Shown: one piece after another, positions 45,121-53,850 of the stretch | Position numbering within the stretch: the stretch's first letter is position 1 | Layout: every line of letters starts with the position of its first letter | DNA from: DATJUF01 sp035524095 | Lineage (GTDB): Bacteria; Desulfobacterota; Binatia; Binatales; Binataceae | Direction of reading: 5' to 3' | Length of the DNA stretch: 64,000 nucleotides | Assembly: GCA_035524095.1 (NCBI GenBank) | Contig: DATKPK010000046.1 | Span: 10,010-74,009 of the forward strand | The notes under the pieces: model-generated | The model's input: only the letters and a program-made list of their open reading frames with translations | Database searches by the model: none | Told to the model about the DNA's origin: nothing | Made by a program: the position numbers and the translations under genes

Positions 45121-45519
45121 TCAGGCGGCCACAACGGAGGTGCAGAAGGCGCACCGCTTCGCTTCTATCGGGATGTCGCTAAGGCACTCCGGACATTTTT
45201 TCGTTGTGGGTGGGGGCGGAGAAGAAAACCGCGCCATCAGCCGAGTCACCGGCATGACCACAAAGAAATAGACTGCAGTTGCAACCAGCAGGAACGAGAT
45301 CAGCTCATTGATAAAACTGCCGATCATGAACTTGCTGCCATTGATCGTAAAGAAGATTTTGCTGAAGTCCGGCTGTTTCACGATTGCAGCAATCAAGGGG
45401 GTTAGCAAATCCTTCACGAAGGATGACACGACCGTTCCGAATGCAGCACCGACGACGATTCCGACTGCCATGTCGACGACGTTGCCACGCAATAGAAAGG
45501 TTTTGAATCCTTGGAGCAT
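45121..45519 (-). CDS. mscL: Large-conductance mechanosensitive channel with C-terminal zinc ribbon
   Basis: 132 residues. MLQGFKTFLLRGNVVDMAVGIVVGAAF is the MscL TM1 signature; TM2 is at ISFLLVATAVYFFVVMPV. After a Pro-rich link the usual helical tail is replaced by CPECLSDIPIEAKRCAFC, a four-Cys zinc-ribbon knuckle. The channel releases solutes on osmotic downshock. The ribbon tail occurs in some MscL proteins and its role is not known to me. Confidence 0.92.
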   Translation of the reverse strand: MLQGFKTFLLRGNVVDMAVGIVVGAAFGTVVSSFVKDLLTPLIAAIVKQPDFSKIFFTINGSKFMIGSFINELISFLLVATAVYFFVVMPVTRLMARFSSPPPPTTKKCPECLSDIPIEAKRCAFCTSVVAA

Positions 45520-45616
45520 AGCCCGTACCTACCTTCTTTCAGGTTTCGCCAGCACTGAGGCTTCGAAGATTACGCCACGTCGGTCCGCGATTGGAATGTA
45601 GCCTTATATCTAATCT

Positions 45617-46768
45617 CTACTCTGCGGCCAAGGACGCACTCAGAATTTCGTCGAGGCACTTCGCTCCAAAATAGCTATCGGCCAACTCCCGCGCAGCGCG
45701 GCTGTGCGCAGGATAGTTACTGTCGATTTCCGTCACTTTTGCCGCCGCTTCCTCAACGGTGGCGAAGCGCAGAAACCCATGCCCGATCGGCAGATGTTCG
45801 CCGAACCCGCAATCCTCGGCAAGCACCGGACGGCCGCTCGCCAGATACGCGACACTGCGGTCGCTGACCCAGCCGGTGTGCAGCTCCTTGAAGATCGGCT
45901 TGCAGCATAGGATCTCGGCCCGCGACATTTGCAAATAGTGCTGATAGGAGTCGGTCGTTCCTGCGACTGCGAACGGCTCAACGACCCGCCATCCATTGCG
46001 CTGGAACAGTTCGCGATCATGCGCCACGTCATTCGCGCCGATATTCGCGGCTAGCTCGAAGGACCGGTGGGTCAATTGTGGCAGCGCGACGTTGCGGATA
46101 TACGACTCACGCTTCGACAGGCTGAGCCGACGCCCGTCCATCTCAAGCTCTTCCCACGACCATTGAGTTATCGAAGTAAAGGGCGCTTCAGGGCCGGGGT
46201 CTGGCGTAAACGGCCACATAGGCAGATGCACGTATGGTCGGTAGGGCTTCCATTGCCGCCCAAAGCGCGGGACCTCGCAGTCGGCGTCCGCAATCTTGTT
46301 GCCGACACTTAGCAGCACCTGATGGTCCTGGATATCGAAGTTGAACTCCAATGCACAGACCTGCAAATGGCCCGGGTCGCCATCGATCAGAGCTCTTTGC
46401 TTGAACTGACTGAGCAACGGCTGGCGGATCGAGGTCGCGAAATTCCAAAGCACGTCCGCTTGATCTACCAAATCTGCGAGTCGCGCCGCGCTCATGCCGA
46501 AGACCTCGGCCGTCTCAAGCGCTTGATTATCCGGGTCCTCAACCGCGATCAGTGCGCAATCATCGGCTAGGCCATACATATCCATCAACGCGAAAAACCC
46601 GGCGACCCGTTGCGGATTATCCCGCACCTGTGCCGCTTTGATTACTTCCAGCCATACAATCTGATGGCCCAATGCGCGCAGCCCGAGCGGATATTGAATG
46701 AAGCCGACGGCGAGCGGCGCGCCCTCGGGATAACTTGCGATCGCTTTGCAGCCCAGCGCAATCAGCAT
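45617..46768 (-). CDS. Glycosyltransferase-like protein (GT-B fold candidate)
   Basis: 383 residues. The N-terminus LAVGFIQYPLGLRALGHQIVWLEV and the C-terminal DRSVAYLASGRPVLAEDCGFGEHLPIG segment match GT-B glycosyltransferases. There the Glu/Ser near SVAYLASG...E binds the nucleotide sugar. The conserved GHGFLRF and FATVEEA stretches follow. No donor or acceptor can be named. It sits alone between mscL and a metal-regulation operon. Confidence 0.65.
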   Translation of the reverse strand: MLIALGCKAIASYPEGAPLAVGFIQYPLGLRALGHQIVWLEVIKAAQVRDNPQRVAGFFALMDMYGLADDCALIAVEDPDNQALETAEVFGMSAARLADLVDQADVLWNFATSIRQPLLSQFKQRALIDGDPGHLQVCALEFNFDIQDHQVLLSVGNKIADADCEVPRFGRQWKPYRPYVHLPMWPFTPDPGPEAPFTSITQWSWEELEMDGRRLSLSKRESYIRNVALPQLTHRSFELAANIGANDVAHDRELFQRNGWRVVEPFAVAGTTDSYQHYLQMSRAEILCCKPIFKELHTGWVSDRSVAYLASGRPVLAEDCGFGEHLPIGHGFLRFATVEEAAAKVTEIDSNYPAHSRAARELADSYFGAKCLDEILSASLAAE

Positions 46769-46912
46769 CAGCGCCCTCCAATTGGCCTGTCATTATAGTA
46801 CGGTTCGCAGGGCCGGTCGCGAGTGTGCTTCGGTGACGCCCGCGCCGATCGCGAACACGGGGACTGTGAAGTTCAGTTGGGGAAATTTCGGCGATAAGCG
46901 TCCTTACAAAAA

Positions 46913-46930
46913 CCTATCCAGAGGGATAGG
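46913..46930. promoter_or_regulatory. Operator-like palindrome upstream of the CsoR-family gene
   Basis: CCTATCC and GGATAGG are exact inverted repeats separated by AGAG. They lie nine bases before the regulator ATG and overlap its ribosome-binding region. GC-tract palindromes flanked by AT pairs are the usual operators of CsoR/RcnR/InrS repressors, so autoregulation is likely. Confidence 0.65.
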
Positions 46931-46938
46931 ATTGAATT

Positions 46939-47205
46939 ATGGCTCATGGATCTCATTCGGAAATCGTAAACCGGCTCAAACGCGCTGATGGTCACCTTCA
47001 CACGATAATCGCCATGATCGAAGACCGCCGTCGATGCCTCGAAGTGACTCAGCAGCTTCACGCGATTGAAAAAGCTATCGCCAAGGCGAAGCAAATCTAT
47101 ATTCACGATCATATAGATAATTGCCTTGAGGAAGCTGTAGGGCCTGGTGCCCAAGCGCCCCGCAACGCATTGGCGGAGTTCAAGGAAATCGCGAAGTATC
47201 TGTAG
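46939..47205 (+). CDS. CsoR/RcnR-family metal-sensing repressor
   Basis: 88 residues, all helical, DUF156 type. Cys33, His58 and Cys62 have exactly the CsoR spacing (25 and 4) for the X-Y-Z metal ligands. His3 and His6 near the N-terminus could add the fourth ligand seen in Ni-sensing RcnR and InrS. The downstream gene encodes a NicO/RcnA-like exporter, so nickel or cobalt sensing is more likely than copper. A palindrome overlaps its own translation start. RNA coordinates indicate an operon with the exporter, 16 bases apart. Confidence 0.85.
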   Translation: MAHGSHSEIVNRLKRADGHLHTIIAMIEDRRRCLEVTQQLHAIEKAIAKAKQIYIHDHIDNCLEEAVGPGAQAPRNALAEFKEIAKYL

Positions 47206-47221
47206 GGAGTTGGCGAGCACA

Positions 47222-48136
47222 ATGACCTACGCGCCCCGGGCGGTTCTAATCGGCGCGGTTGCCGCCGTCGGTGTGCTGCATACTGTCGTGCCCGATCACT
47301 GGATGCCGATTGCACTAATCGCTCGCCAGCACAGATGGTCCCACCGGGAGACCGCCCTCGCCGCGTTGCAGGCAGGTTGCGGCCACGTGGTCTCGACACT
47401 AGCGATCGCGATTGCAGTTTGGCTGGCCGGAGCGGCGTTCGCCGCCCGTTTTGGGAGCCTTGTCGATCGCGCGGCCAGTCTCGCTCTGATCGCTTTAGGC
47501 GGATGGATTGCAATCAGCGCGATCCGTGAGCTGCGCAGTGGCGAAGCTGACCCGATAAATCATGCGTCCAGTCATCGCACGCTCGCACATTTTCATTCCT
47601 CCGCCAAAGTCGGCGATGCAGGGACAACTTATCAAGTGAACTATGCTGACAAGTCAGGGTTTGGCGATTCGTCTAAACATAGCCGCCACTACATGCCTCT
47701 CGGCGGCGGACTCGCGGTCGCAGCCAGCCACGAGCATCTCCATCGGCATGGCTACGGCGCTGAGCACGCGCATTGGCATGACCACGATTTCGGAACGTTG
47801 CATGTGCTGGTCGACGCGCTTGGCATTGTGCCGCTGCATGATCATCGCCATCCGACACCGGCGCGAACCGCGATCCTGCTGGTGCTCGGCTCGTCCCCGA
47901 TGGTCGAAGGCATCCCTGCATTTTTTGCCGCCGCCAAATTCGGGCTTGGTCTCATTGTGGCTATGGCTATGGTCTTTGGCCTCTGCACGATCACCACTTA
48001 CATCCTGTTATGCATCTCTTCGACCGCAGGGCTGCAACGCGTGAGGCTGGGCGCGATCGAACGATATGGCGAAGTTCTAAGCGGCGCCTTTATCGTTCTC
48101 ATCGGACTGATTTTTCTGATTTTTCCAGTGCTGTAA
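47222..48136 (+). CDS. NicO/RcnA-like nickel/cobalt transporter with His-rich loop
   Basis: 304 residues from ATG 47222 (the open frame from 47147 overlaps the regulator). About six hydrophobic segments flank a long loop rich in His: HASSHRTLAHFHSS, HEHLHRHGYGAEHAHWHDHD and HDHRHPTP. HTVVPDHWMPIALIAR in the first helices and GSSPMVEGIPAFFAAAKFG late in the protein are typical of the NicO/RcnA fold. It probably exports Ni or Co. The regulator gene directly upstream is a matching metal sensor. Confidence 0.8.
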   Translation: MTYAPRAVLIGAVAAVGVLHTVVPDHWMPIALIARQHRWSHRETALAALQAGCGHVVSTLAIAIAVWLAGAAFAARFGSLVDRAASLALIALGGWIAISAIRELRSGEADPINHASSHRTLAHFHSSAKVGDAGTTYQVNYADKSGFGDSSKHSRHYMPLGGGLAVAASHEHLHRHGYGAEHAHWHDHDFGTLHVLVDALGIVPLHDHRHPTPARTAILLVLGSSPMVEGIPAFFAAAKFGLGLIVAMAMVFGLCTITTYILLCISSTAGLQRVRLGAIERYGEVLSGAFIVLIGLIFLIFPVL

Positions 48137-48157
48137 CCGCGGCCGAAAGCTACCGCA

Positions 48158-49117
48158 CTAGCTGCTCAAGTCTTTGAGAAAATCCAGAATGGCGGCGTTT
48201 ACGTCGGCGGGCTTTTCCTGCTGAGTCCAGTGGCCTGAACCTTTCACCAGGACCTTCTGCAGGTCAGGTACGAACGTCTCCATCCCGTCCGCGAGTTGCG
48301 GGCGCAGGACCGGATCGAGCTCTGCTGTGATCATCAGCGCCGGTTGCTTGACCCTATATTCGAGGCCGGCGCTCTCCTCCCAGCTTCGATCCAGATTCCG
48401 GTACCAGTTGAGGCCGCCTCGAAACCCCGTCCTGCTGAAGGCTTTGACGAATACGTCGAAGTCGGCGTCGGTCATGAATGACCCGTGTGGCTGATCCGGC
48501 AGTCGATCAAGGATTCCACCGCCAGCAGGTCCCCATACGCCTGGCGGGTCATCCGCTGGAATTGCGCCGATTAGATCGCTGGCACCCTGATAAAAGCCAC
48601 GCAGCGAGCGCGAAACGTCTCGCTCCAATTCGGCCTCAGCGACGCCCGGCTGCTGAAAATAGAGCATGTAATGGAACTTGCCTTGGGCGATCATTTCAAG
48701 CATCAACGTCGGCTTGATCGGTGCGCGCGGGAAGAACGGCGTATTGACCCCGATTACGCGGGAGAATCGCTGCGGCGCCATCATCGCAGCGTTCCAGGCA
48801 ACGGCGCCGCCCCAGTCGTGGCCGACGATCACGGCCTTAGCGATGCCAAGGGCGTCGAGCATCCCCACCAAGTCGCCGACCAATAGCTTTTGCGTGTAGG
48901 CCTCGATGGGCGGGGGCGCATCGGTCTCGCCATAGCCACGTTGATCCGGGGCGATCGCACGAAATCCCGCAGCTGCGAGCGCGTTCAACTGGTGGCGCCA
49001 AGAATACCAAAGCTCCGGAAAGCCGTGGCAAAACACTATCGGGTAACCGGAGCCTGCCTCAGCGACGTGCATGCGGATACCGTTGCTCTGGACGAACTGA
49101 TGCTTGAATTCGATCAT
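48158..49117 (-). CDS. Epoxide hydrolase-like alpha/beta hydrolase
   Basis: About 319 residues from ATG 49117, with GGAAGGTG six bases upstream. IVFCHGFPELWYSWRHQL gives HGFPE. The nucleophile elbow VGHDWGGAVAW carries Asp, LDPVLRP the acid and GSGHWTQQEKP the His. DQRGYGETDAP is typical of soluble epoxide hydrolases. It could also act on fluoroacetate-like substrates, as haloacetate dehalogenases share these motifs. It is convergent with the exporter gene. Confidence 0.87.
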   Translation of the reverse strand: MIEFKHQFVQSNGIRMHVAEAGSGYPIVFCHGFPELWYSWRHQLNALAAAGFRAIAPDQRGYGETDAPPPIEAYTQKLLVGDLVGMLDALGIAKAVIVGHDWGGAVAWNAAMMAPQRFSRVIGVNTPFFPRAPIKPTLMLEMIAQGKFHYMLYFQQPGVAEAELERDVSRSLRGFYQGASDLIGAIPADDPPGVWGPAGGGILDRLPDQPHGSFMTDADFDVFVKAFSRTGFRGGLNWYRNLDRSWEESAGLEYRVKQPALMITAELDPVLRPQLADGMETFVPDLQKVLVKGSGHWTQQEKPADVNAAILDFLKDLSS

Positions 49118-49285
49118 CGTTCTCACCTTCCTGCTGAAGCCTTAACTCTTCTTGGATTGACAGGCTTGTGCAAGTCGCCTTATGGTCTGGGGCTGAGGCC
49201 CTGTCAGCCCGAAAATCGCCAAAGTAAGCGGAACTGGTCGGCAACTGCGGATTAGCCGTCAAAGAGAATAAGGAGGACAACCCCA

Positions 49286-49918
49286 ATGGGTAAGGATTTC
49301 GAGTTTCGTCAGCTCTTGCGCGCCTATCGCGCCGGTCTTATAACTGAAGAGACCTTCGAGGCCGAGATGGCTACGCTCGACAACAGCAACGGCCATGCGG
49401 GTCAACCAAAGGGTTTCCAAGCGTTCGGCAAAACCTACCGCAGCGAACGTGAGGCGATCATCAGCTTTCTCGATAAGGTTCAGGCCGCCGAGTCTAACGC
49501 GGGTGTCGCGTTTGGGGATTGGGCTAAGGTCTGCACGACCGATTGCATACGCAGCGGAATCAAGATGATCGCTGAGCGTGAGAGCTACCATGGCCGCGTC
49601 TTTAATCAGCGCATCCGTGAATTGGGTGCCGAGCCGCGCGCGACAGTTAGCGAGGACAGCAAGAAGTTTGCGGCATGCGCCGCTGATCCCGGAATGAGCG
49701 ATTGCGACAAGCTGCTCACGGTTGCTTCCGCAATCTCGAACCCCGAGGCAGTCATCCAACCGATTATCGATTTCGCCAACCTGATTACCGAGGATCAGGA
49801 GACCAAAGAAGCCTTGCGGCTCTTCGCGGAAGACGAATTGTCGTCCACTCGGTGGCTGGTCTATGCCTGCAATGCGCTCAACGCACCGGCCGAACCGGCC
49901 AGCGCCTCCCAGCCGTAA
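49286..49918 (+). CDS. Unrecognised helical protein (ferritin-like candidate), paralogue B
   Basis: 210 residues, related along its length to the protein at 25588-26238. Shared blocks are DFEFRQLLRAYRAGLITEE, TYRSEREAIISFLD, the AERESYH helix, ISDxxKL-like MSDCDKL and ETKEALRLFAEDELS. Helix 2 contains ESYH, an ExxH motif as in ferritin-like diiron proteins, but the matching second ExxH is not visible. A GGAGG ribosome-binding site precedes the ATG. It stands alone between a divergent hydrolase and a terminator. Function is unknown. Confidence 0.75.
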   Translation: MGKDFEFRQLLRAYRAGLITEETFEAEMATLDNSNGHAGQPKGFQAFGKTYRSEREAIISFLDKVQAAESNAGVAFGDWAKVCTTDCIRSGIKMIAERESYHGRVFNQRIRELGAEPRATVSEDSKKFAACAADPGMSDCDKLLTVASAISNPEAVIQPIIDFANLITEDQETKEALRLFAEDELSSTRWLVYACNALNAPAEPASASQP

Positions 49919-49942
49919 CGTCAGACAGCCGCAGTTAAAATG

Positions 49943-49977
49943 AAAAGACCGGACGGTACGATTGCCGCCGGTCTTTT
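49943..49977. terminator. Bidirectional rho-independent terminator
   Basis: A 10-bp stem (AAAAGACCGG at 49943-49952 with CCGGTCTTTT at 49968-49977) ends in T-runs on both strands. It lies between the convergent paralogue B and the periplasmic-protein gene. Confidence 0.85.
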
Positions 49978-50029
49978 CGTATCTCTCGAACGCGCCAGAT
50001 AATGAGTCTGGCGCGATGCTCCAGCAACC

Positions 50030-50608
50030 CTACATGCCTTGCCCGCCGCCGGTATCTTTTGCCAGAGGGACCATCTGCGCGATTTCACACTGCACCATTG
50101 CGCGCAGCTTGTTGTCGATTTGGAAGAACCGCGTAACGTCCACTTCCGAGACTGCCGCCCTAAACTTCGGGATATAGGCTTTCTGAATGTTAAGTCTGGC
50201 CTGGGCGATTAACATCACCTCGTCAAGTTTGCGCTTGGCGTCGGCATCAGTCAGAGAGTCGTAATGCTTCGCGAAGTCTTTGATCTCGCGGATGTGCCGG
50301 TCCTCGATTTTGTCCATCGCGGCTTCGTACTGATCGTATAAGGGCCAAAAGGCTTTCGCCTCATTGGCGCTGAACTTCATATTGTCACTGACGATCGCCT
50401 TACGCTCGGCTCGCGCGGCTGCGAGATCGATCTGCTTTTCCGATTGCGGTGCCGGTGCCGCAGCGGCCGAGGCCTCAGGCGCAGGGGCCGCGGCCGACGC
50501 TGCGGGAGCCGCTGCTGGTGCTTGGGCAGCACAGGGACGCATTGCTCCTGCCACACAAATCAATGCAAACGCCGCGACCGGCGGCGCAATTAGCTTTCCA
50601 AAACGCAT
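50030..50608 (-). CDS. Secreted helical hypothetical protein
   Basis: 192 residues: a signal peptide (to about residue 28, ending AAQA), an Ala/Pro-rich linker (residues 28-55), then a helical domain. That domain contains NEAKAFWPLYDQYEAAMDKI, DADAKRKLDEVML and RFFQIDNKLRAMV. The FWPLYDQYE...L.D...K...V/VEVDVTRFFQIDNKL layout recurs in small periplasmic proteins of unknown function distantly like Spy/CpxP helical proteins. No operon partner is evident. Confidence 0.65.
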   Translation of the reverse strand: MRFGKLIAPPVAAFALICVAGAMRPCAAQAPAAAPAASAAAPAPEASAAAAPAPQSEKQIDLAAARAERKAIVSDNMKFSANEAKAFWPLYDQYEAAMDKIEDRHIREIKDFAKHYDSLTDADAKRKLDEVMLIAQARLNIQKAYIPKFRAAVSEVDVTRFFQIDNKLRAMVQCEIAQMVPLAKDTGGGQGM

Positions 50609-50842
50609 GCTTAGGAATCTCCTGCCCTTTTGAATTATGCTAACGCTCGCGCGCGATGCTGCTCTATTGGCGATCCCGAGTCAAGCCGGATGAAACCATT
50701 AGCGGTCAATCAAACTGCATCTCTCCTATCGGGACTTCTTTTCCTTGAAGAGTGGAGGCGAGGACATCGCTAAGTAAGCCTGCGTTGACGATTGTCCTGA
50801 GCGATTCTCGACCGAAATGCTAGAAAAGTCTTGTTTCCGGCC

Positions 50843-51223
50843 TTAGTGGCGACGACGACGCCCTGCGCGGTTCAGCGGTTGGACCCGTTGAGGGCCCGAC
50901 GCCGGTTCCGCCATCTTTCTGATGTCGAGGAAGATTTGAATCGACGCGACCATTCCGGCTGCAAGAACAAGAATCCAAATGCGCCGGAAGGTTTTCATGA
51001 CATCAGGAGAGGTGATATTCGCCCAGGCAAAATAGTGATCCGACACCCGATACGCGAGTTGCATCAGCAAAAGTACGATGATCACTTGGAGGATCGATAA
51101 GAGAATACCCGGCTTGCTTTTCGTCCGCCGCAAATAGAGCCGCACCGTCAACAGCCATGAAAGCCATATCAAAGTGAGACCGACGCCAATCGCCACCGCG
51201 GCCAGATACAGGTTCATTGACAT
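50843..51223 (-). CDS. Three-helix membrane protein
   Basis: 126 residues with three hydrophobic segments (residues 5-26, 40-62 and 80-100) and a basic C-terminus ending RAGRRRRH. No family is recognised. It lies 80 bases downstream of the LLM oxidoreductase gene on the same strand, separated by a strong hairpin, so co-transcription is doubtful. Confidence 0.55.
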   Translation of the reverse strand: MSMNLYLAAVAIGVGLTLIWLSWLLTVRLYLRRTKSKPGILLSILQVIIVLLLMQLAYRVSDHYFAWANITSPDVMKTFRRIWILVLAAGMVASIQIFLDIRKMAEPASGPQRVQPLNRAGRRRRH

Positions 51224-51262
51224 CTGCCGCGCTGGTCGGCGACCTTATGAGTTATGAGAGGA

Positions 51263-51290
51263 GGGACTCCTCCTCCTACGAAGGAGTCCC
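51263..51290. terminator. Hairpin downstream of the LLM oxidoreductase gene
   Basis: GGGACTCCT (51263-51271) and its complement AGGAGTCCC (51282-51290) form a 9-bp stem with a 10-base loop, directly after the stop of the minus-strand gene. A T-run is missing, so it may be an attenuator or RNA-stability element rather than a full terminator. Confidence 0.5.
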
Positions 51291-51304
51291 GTGACACGTG
51301 CAGA

Positions 51305-52426
51305 TTAGGCCGCAGCCGAGGAGCCGGTCAGCGACAGCTCTTCCGACTCACCCAGCGGCGAGCCATTCCATTTTTTGACTTCGGGCAGGACGTTTTTGGC
51401 GAAGCATTTCAGATTTCGTTCCGCTTCGTCCCACGGCATGCCTGCATAGCTGAAGTTGAGCATGAAGCCATTCGCGTCGATCGTGTCGCGTATGAATGCC
51501 AACTTCGCCAGTACTTCATCCGGCGTGCCCCACGGCATCAGCTTGGCAAAATCCACCGCGGCACCATCCAACCCGTGCTTCGAAATATATTTGCCGACGT
51601 GGCTATAGAACTCGTAACCCTTATGTGACCCGAACTGCTTCGAGGTCATCTCATAGTGTCTCATCGCCGTGTGGTAATAGGCGGTGATCCACTTCATCGC
51701 CATCTCTTCGGCGCGATCGCGGTTCTCGTCGACAAAGCAGAATCCACCTGATAGCGGCTTGGGCGGCGGCGCAGCGCCATTAACCTCGCGCCACACTTTG
51801 TGATACACTTCGAAGTCCTGCTTGACGACATCCCAAGGCTTTTGCGGAATAACTAAAAGACCGACGCCAAGCTTGGCCATGATCGGCATCGATTCCGGGG
51901 AGACCGCCGCTGCGTAGGTGCGGCCTTTGAAGGAACGTCCGGGGAACGGACGAATTTCACGACGTGGCTGTTTCGTATAATTACCGCCTTCCATCACGCC
52001 GGTTTCGAGCGCGTTGAGAATCAGTTCGGCATACTCGACGAACAGGTTGCGCCCTTCGTTTTGATCCAGCCGGAACCCTTCGTATTCGATCCGCGCGAGT
52101 CCGCGTCCCAAGCCGAGAATGAAGCGCCCATTCGACAGATGGTCCAGCGCCGAGATCTGCTCTGCTACCCGAATTGGATCGTGCCACGGCAGAACAACGA
52201 CCATAGAGCCGAGCTTCACGTGCTTGGTTTTACCGGCCATGTAGGCGAGGAACTGCAAGACGTCCGGGCACATCGTGTAGTCGTCGAAGTGATGCTCGAC
52301 TGACCACACCGAGTCGAAACCCAGTGGCTCGGCCATTTCACACAGTCTGACTTCCTCGCGATAGATCTCGGTGTCAGAAAGACGGTTGCCGGGATTCTGA
52401 AACGCTACGCCATAACCTACGTGCAT
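51305..52426 (-). CDS. LLM-class (luciferase-like) flavin-dependent oxidoreductase
   Basis: 373 residues. CEMAEPLGFDSVWSVEHHF, HVKLGSMVVVLPWHDPIRVAEQIS and LDHLSNGRFILGLGRGL are the standard bacterial-luciferase-like TIM barrel motifs. AGGAG lies nine bases before ATG 52426. It uses reduced flavin or F420. The histidine pair EHH near residue 46 recalls class C alkanal-type monooxygenases. A monooxygenase role in xenobiotic breakdown is plausible; the substrate is unknown. Confidence 0.87.
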   Translation of the reverse strand: MHVGYGVAFQNPGNRLSDTEIYREEVRLCEMAEPLGFDSVWSVEHHFDDYTMCPDVLQFLAYMAGKTKHVKLGSMVVVLPWHDPIRVAEQISALDHLSNGRFILGLGRGLARIEYEGFRLDQNEGRNLFVEYAELILNALETGVMEGGNYTKQPRREIRPFPGRSFKGRTYAAAVSPESMPIMAKLGVGLLVIPQKPWDVVKQDFEVYHKVWREVNGAAPPPKPLSGGFCFVDENRDRAEEMAMKWITAYYHTAMRHYEMTSKQFGSHKGYEFYSHVGKYISKHGLDGAAVDFAKLMPWGTPDEVLAKLAFIRDTIDANGFMLNFSYAGMPWDEAERNLKCFAKNVLPEVKKWNGSPLGESEELSLTGSSAAA

Positions 52427-52832
52427 AGATGCTATCTCCTGATTGTGGAACCCGCGCCACCGAGCTTATCGCCCGCGCCGACGGTATCCCCGATTAAACG
52501 AACGACCGTTTGATTACCCTTAGCAAGAATCCGCCGCTCTCGCCACGCCGATGGCCTTTGATCTCCTGTTGGTTTCAGGCATTAGATTCGAGAAAGACGC
52601 GGGCGCATTCACTCCCCCCAGAGGATTCGATGGACTACCAATACCGTCTGTTTTGAACCACTAAGGGGCTCTGCCGCAGCGTTTCGCGACCGCCCATCTC
52701 TCCGGCAGCCCCACGAAAGTTTCCATCGACGTTGAAACGCGCTACATCTCCGCGTTCGACACCCAAGTTTGGGCGCCGAGCCGTTCTCCTGATCGAACCT
52801 CTCATCATCCGGCTCGGAACCGGAGTTCCATT
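52427..52832. other. Intergenic region, nothing recognised
   Basis: About 400 bases between the divergent LLM and CoA-transferase genes, expected to contain both promoters. No gene, repeat or clear promoter box was found. Confidence 0.35.
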
Positions 52833-53564
52833 ATGCAAGGTCTTGAAGGCGTCCGCGTTCTTGAAATGGGCAACCTCGTATCTGCCTCTTATGCCGCAAA
52901 ATTGCTCGCTGACCTTGGCGCGGACGTGGTCAAAATCGAACCACCCAATGGTGACGAAGCGCGCCGCCGCGGCCCTTTCCCGAACCGTCGTCCGGATTCG
53001 GAACAAAGCGGACTTTTTCTCTATCTGAATACTAACAAGCGCAGCATCATCCTCGACCCGATTGCCGATTGCGCTCGGTTCCTCGACGCGGTCGCATGGG
53101 CCGACCTCTTAATTCATAACTTCTCGCCACGACAAATCACCGAACTCGGGCTCGATTTCACCGCGCTGAGCGTTCACAACCCGCGCCTCGTTGTATGCGC
53201 AATTACTCCCTTCGGCCTCACTGGACCTCATTGCGATTATGAGGCCTCCGAATTGACAATAGCTCACGGCGGCGGATGGGCCTGGCTGAGCCCCAACGGG
53301 GCCGACGATCCTGCGCTGCCACCGCTGAAAGCCGCCGGCCATCAGACGGACTTTCAGGTCGGCGCAGCTGCCGCAACGGTCTCCGCTGCCGCGTTGTATC
53401 GTGCCGGCACCACTGGCGTAGGCGAACTGATCGATCTCTCGTCACAGGCCTATATCGCGTCGATCCTCGAGCAAAACTTTGTCCACTATACTTACGCCGG
53501 GAATATTGCCACGCGCCTCGGACGCCGCCTGCTCTACCCGTGGGGAACTTTCCAGTGTAAAGAC
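52833..53564 (+). pseudogene. Two-domain family III CoA-transferase, N-terminal part of domain 1
   Basis: Starts at ATG 52833 with GVRVLEMGNLVSASYAAKLL and LGADVVKIEPPNGDEARRRG, the family III opening. The catalytic Asp is in HQTDFQVG (about residue 172). The frame stays homologous up to LLYPWGTFQCKD and then derails to a stop at 53592-53594. The missing middle of the domain lies just behind, on the opposite strand (53544-53839), and its end resumes at 53851. Domain 1 is therefore broken and cannot fold as a normal CoA-transferase. Confidence 0.8.
53544..53564. repeat. Sequence read on both strands at the inversion junction
   Basis: These 21 bases encode GTFQCKD on the plus strand, ending the N-terminal fragment, and SLHWKVP on the minus strand, ending the inverted fragment. 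Both are family-consistent at their own positions. The intact ancestor would therefore have carried this sequence twice, as an inverted repeat flanking the segment. The right-hand copy is no longer seen. Confidence 0.55.
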
Positions 53565-53839
53565 CGCCCTGCTTTGGGATGCGTGACCTCGTGAAAGTAG
53601 CCGCGGGATTGTAGCTGCGGCTGCGCGGGCAAATCTGCCATCGTGGACGCGGGCGCGAAGCAGATACGGTTCGCCTGCCCCTGCTGGAAAAGGTCGTCGG
53701 CATTCCAATTCGCCATCCACTCCTCCATATACATGCGCAGTACGTCGGAATTCTCGGACCGGCTGTACCCGTCCTTAAAGATTTCCCATTCGGCCCATTC
53801 CGGATTACCCATCAGTTCTACCAGCCGGCGCCATTGCGA
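53544..53839 (-). pseudogene. Inverted internal segment of the CoA-transferase gene
   Basis: Read on the minus strand this gives SQWRRLVELMGNPEW, then SRSENSDVLRMYMEEWMANW, ICFAPASTMADLPAQPQL and RGYFHEVTHPKAGRSLHW. This is the central and C-terminal part of a family III CoA-transferase (the HEVTHPKAG stretch normally leads into PGAPYRL). Its flanks on the plus strand are the two ends that should adjoin it. The most economical reading is a roughly 0.3-kb inversion inside one gene, with a short loss at the right junction. Confidence 0.78.
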
Positions 53840-53850
53840 TTACTCACTTA

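Noticed and set aside
52635..53006. Minus-strand frame before the CoA-transferase
   Set aside because: Half of it is antisense to the CoA-transferase start, and the rest has no family features.
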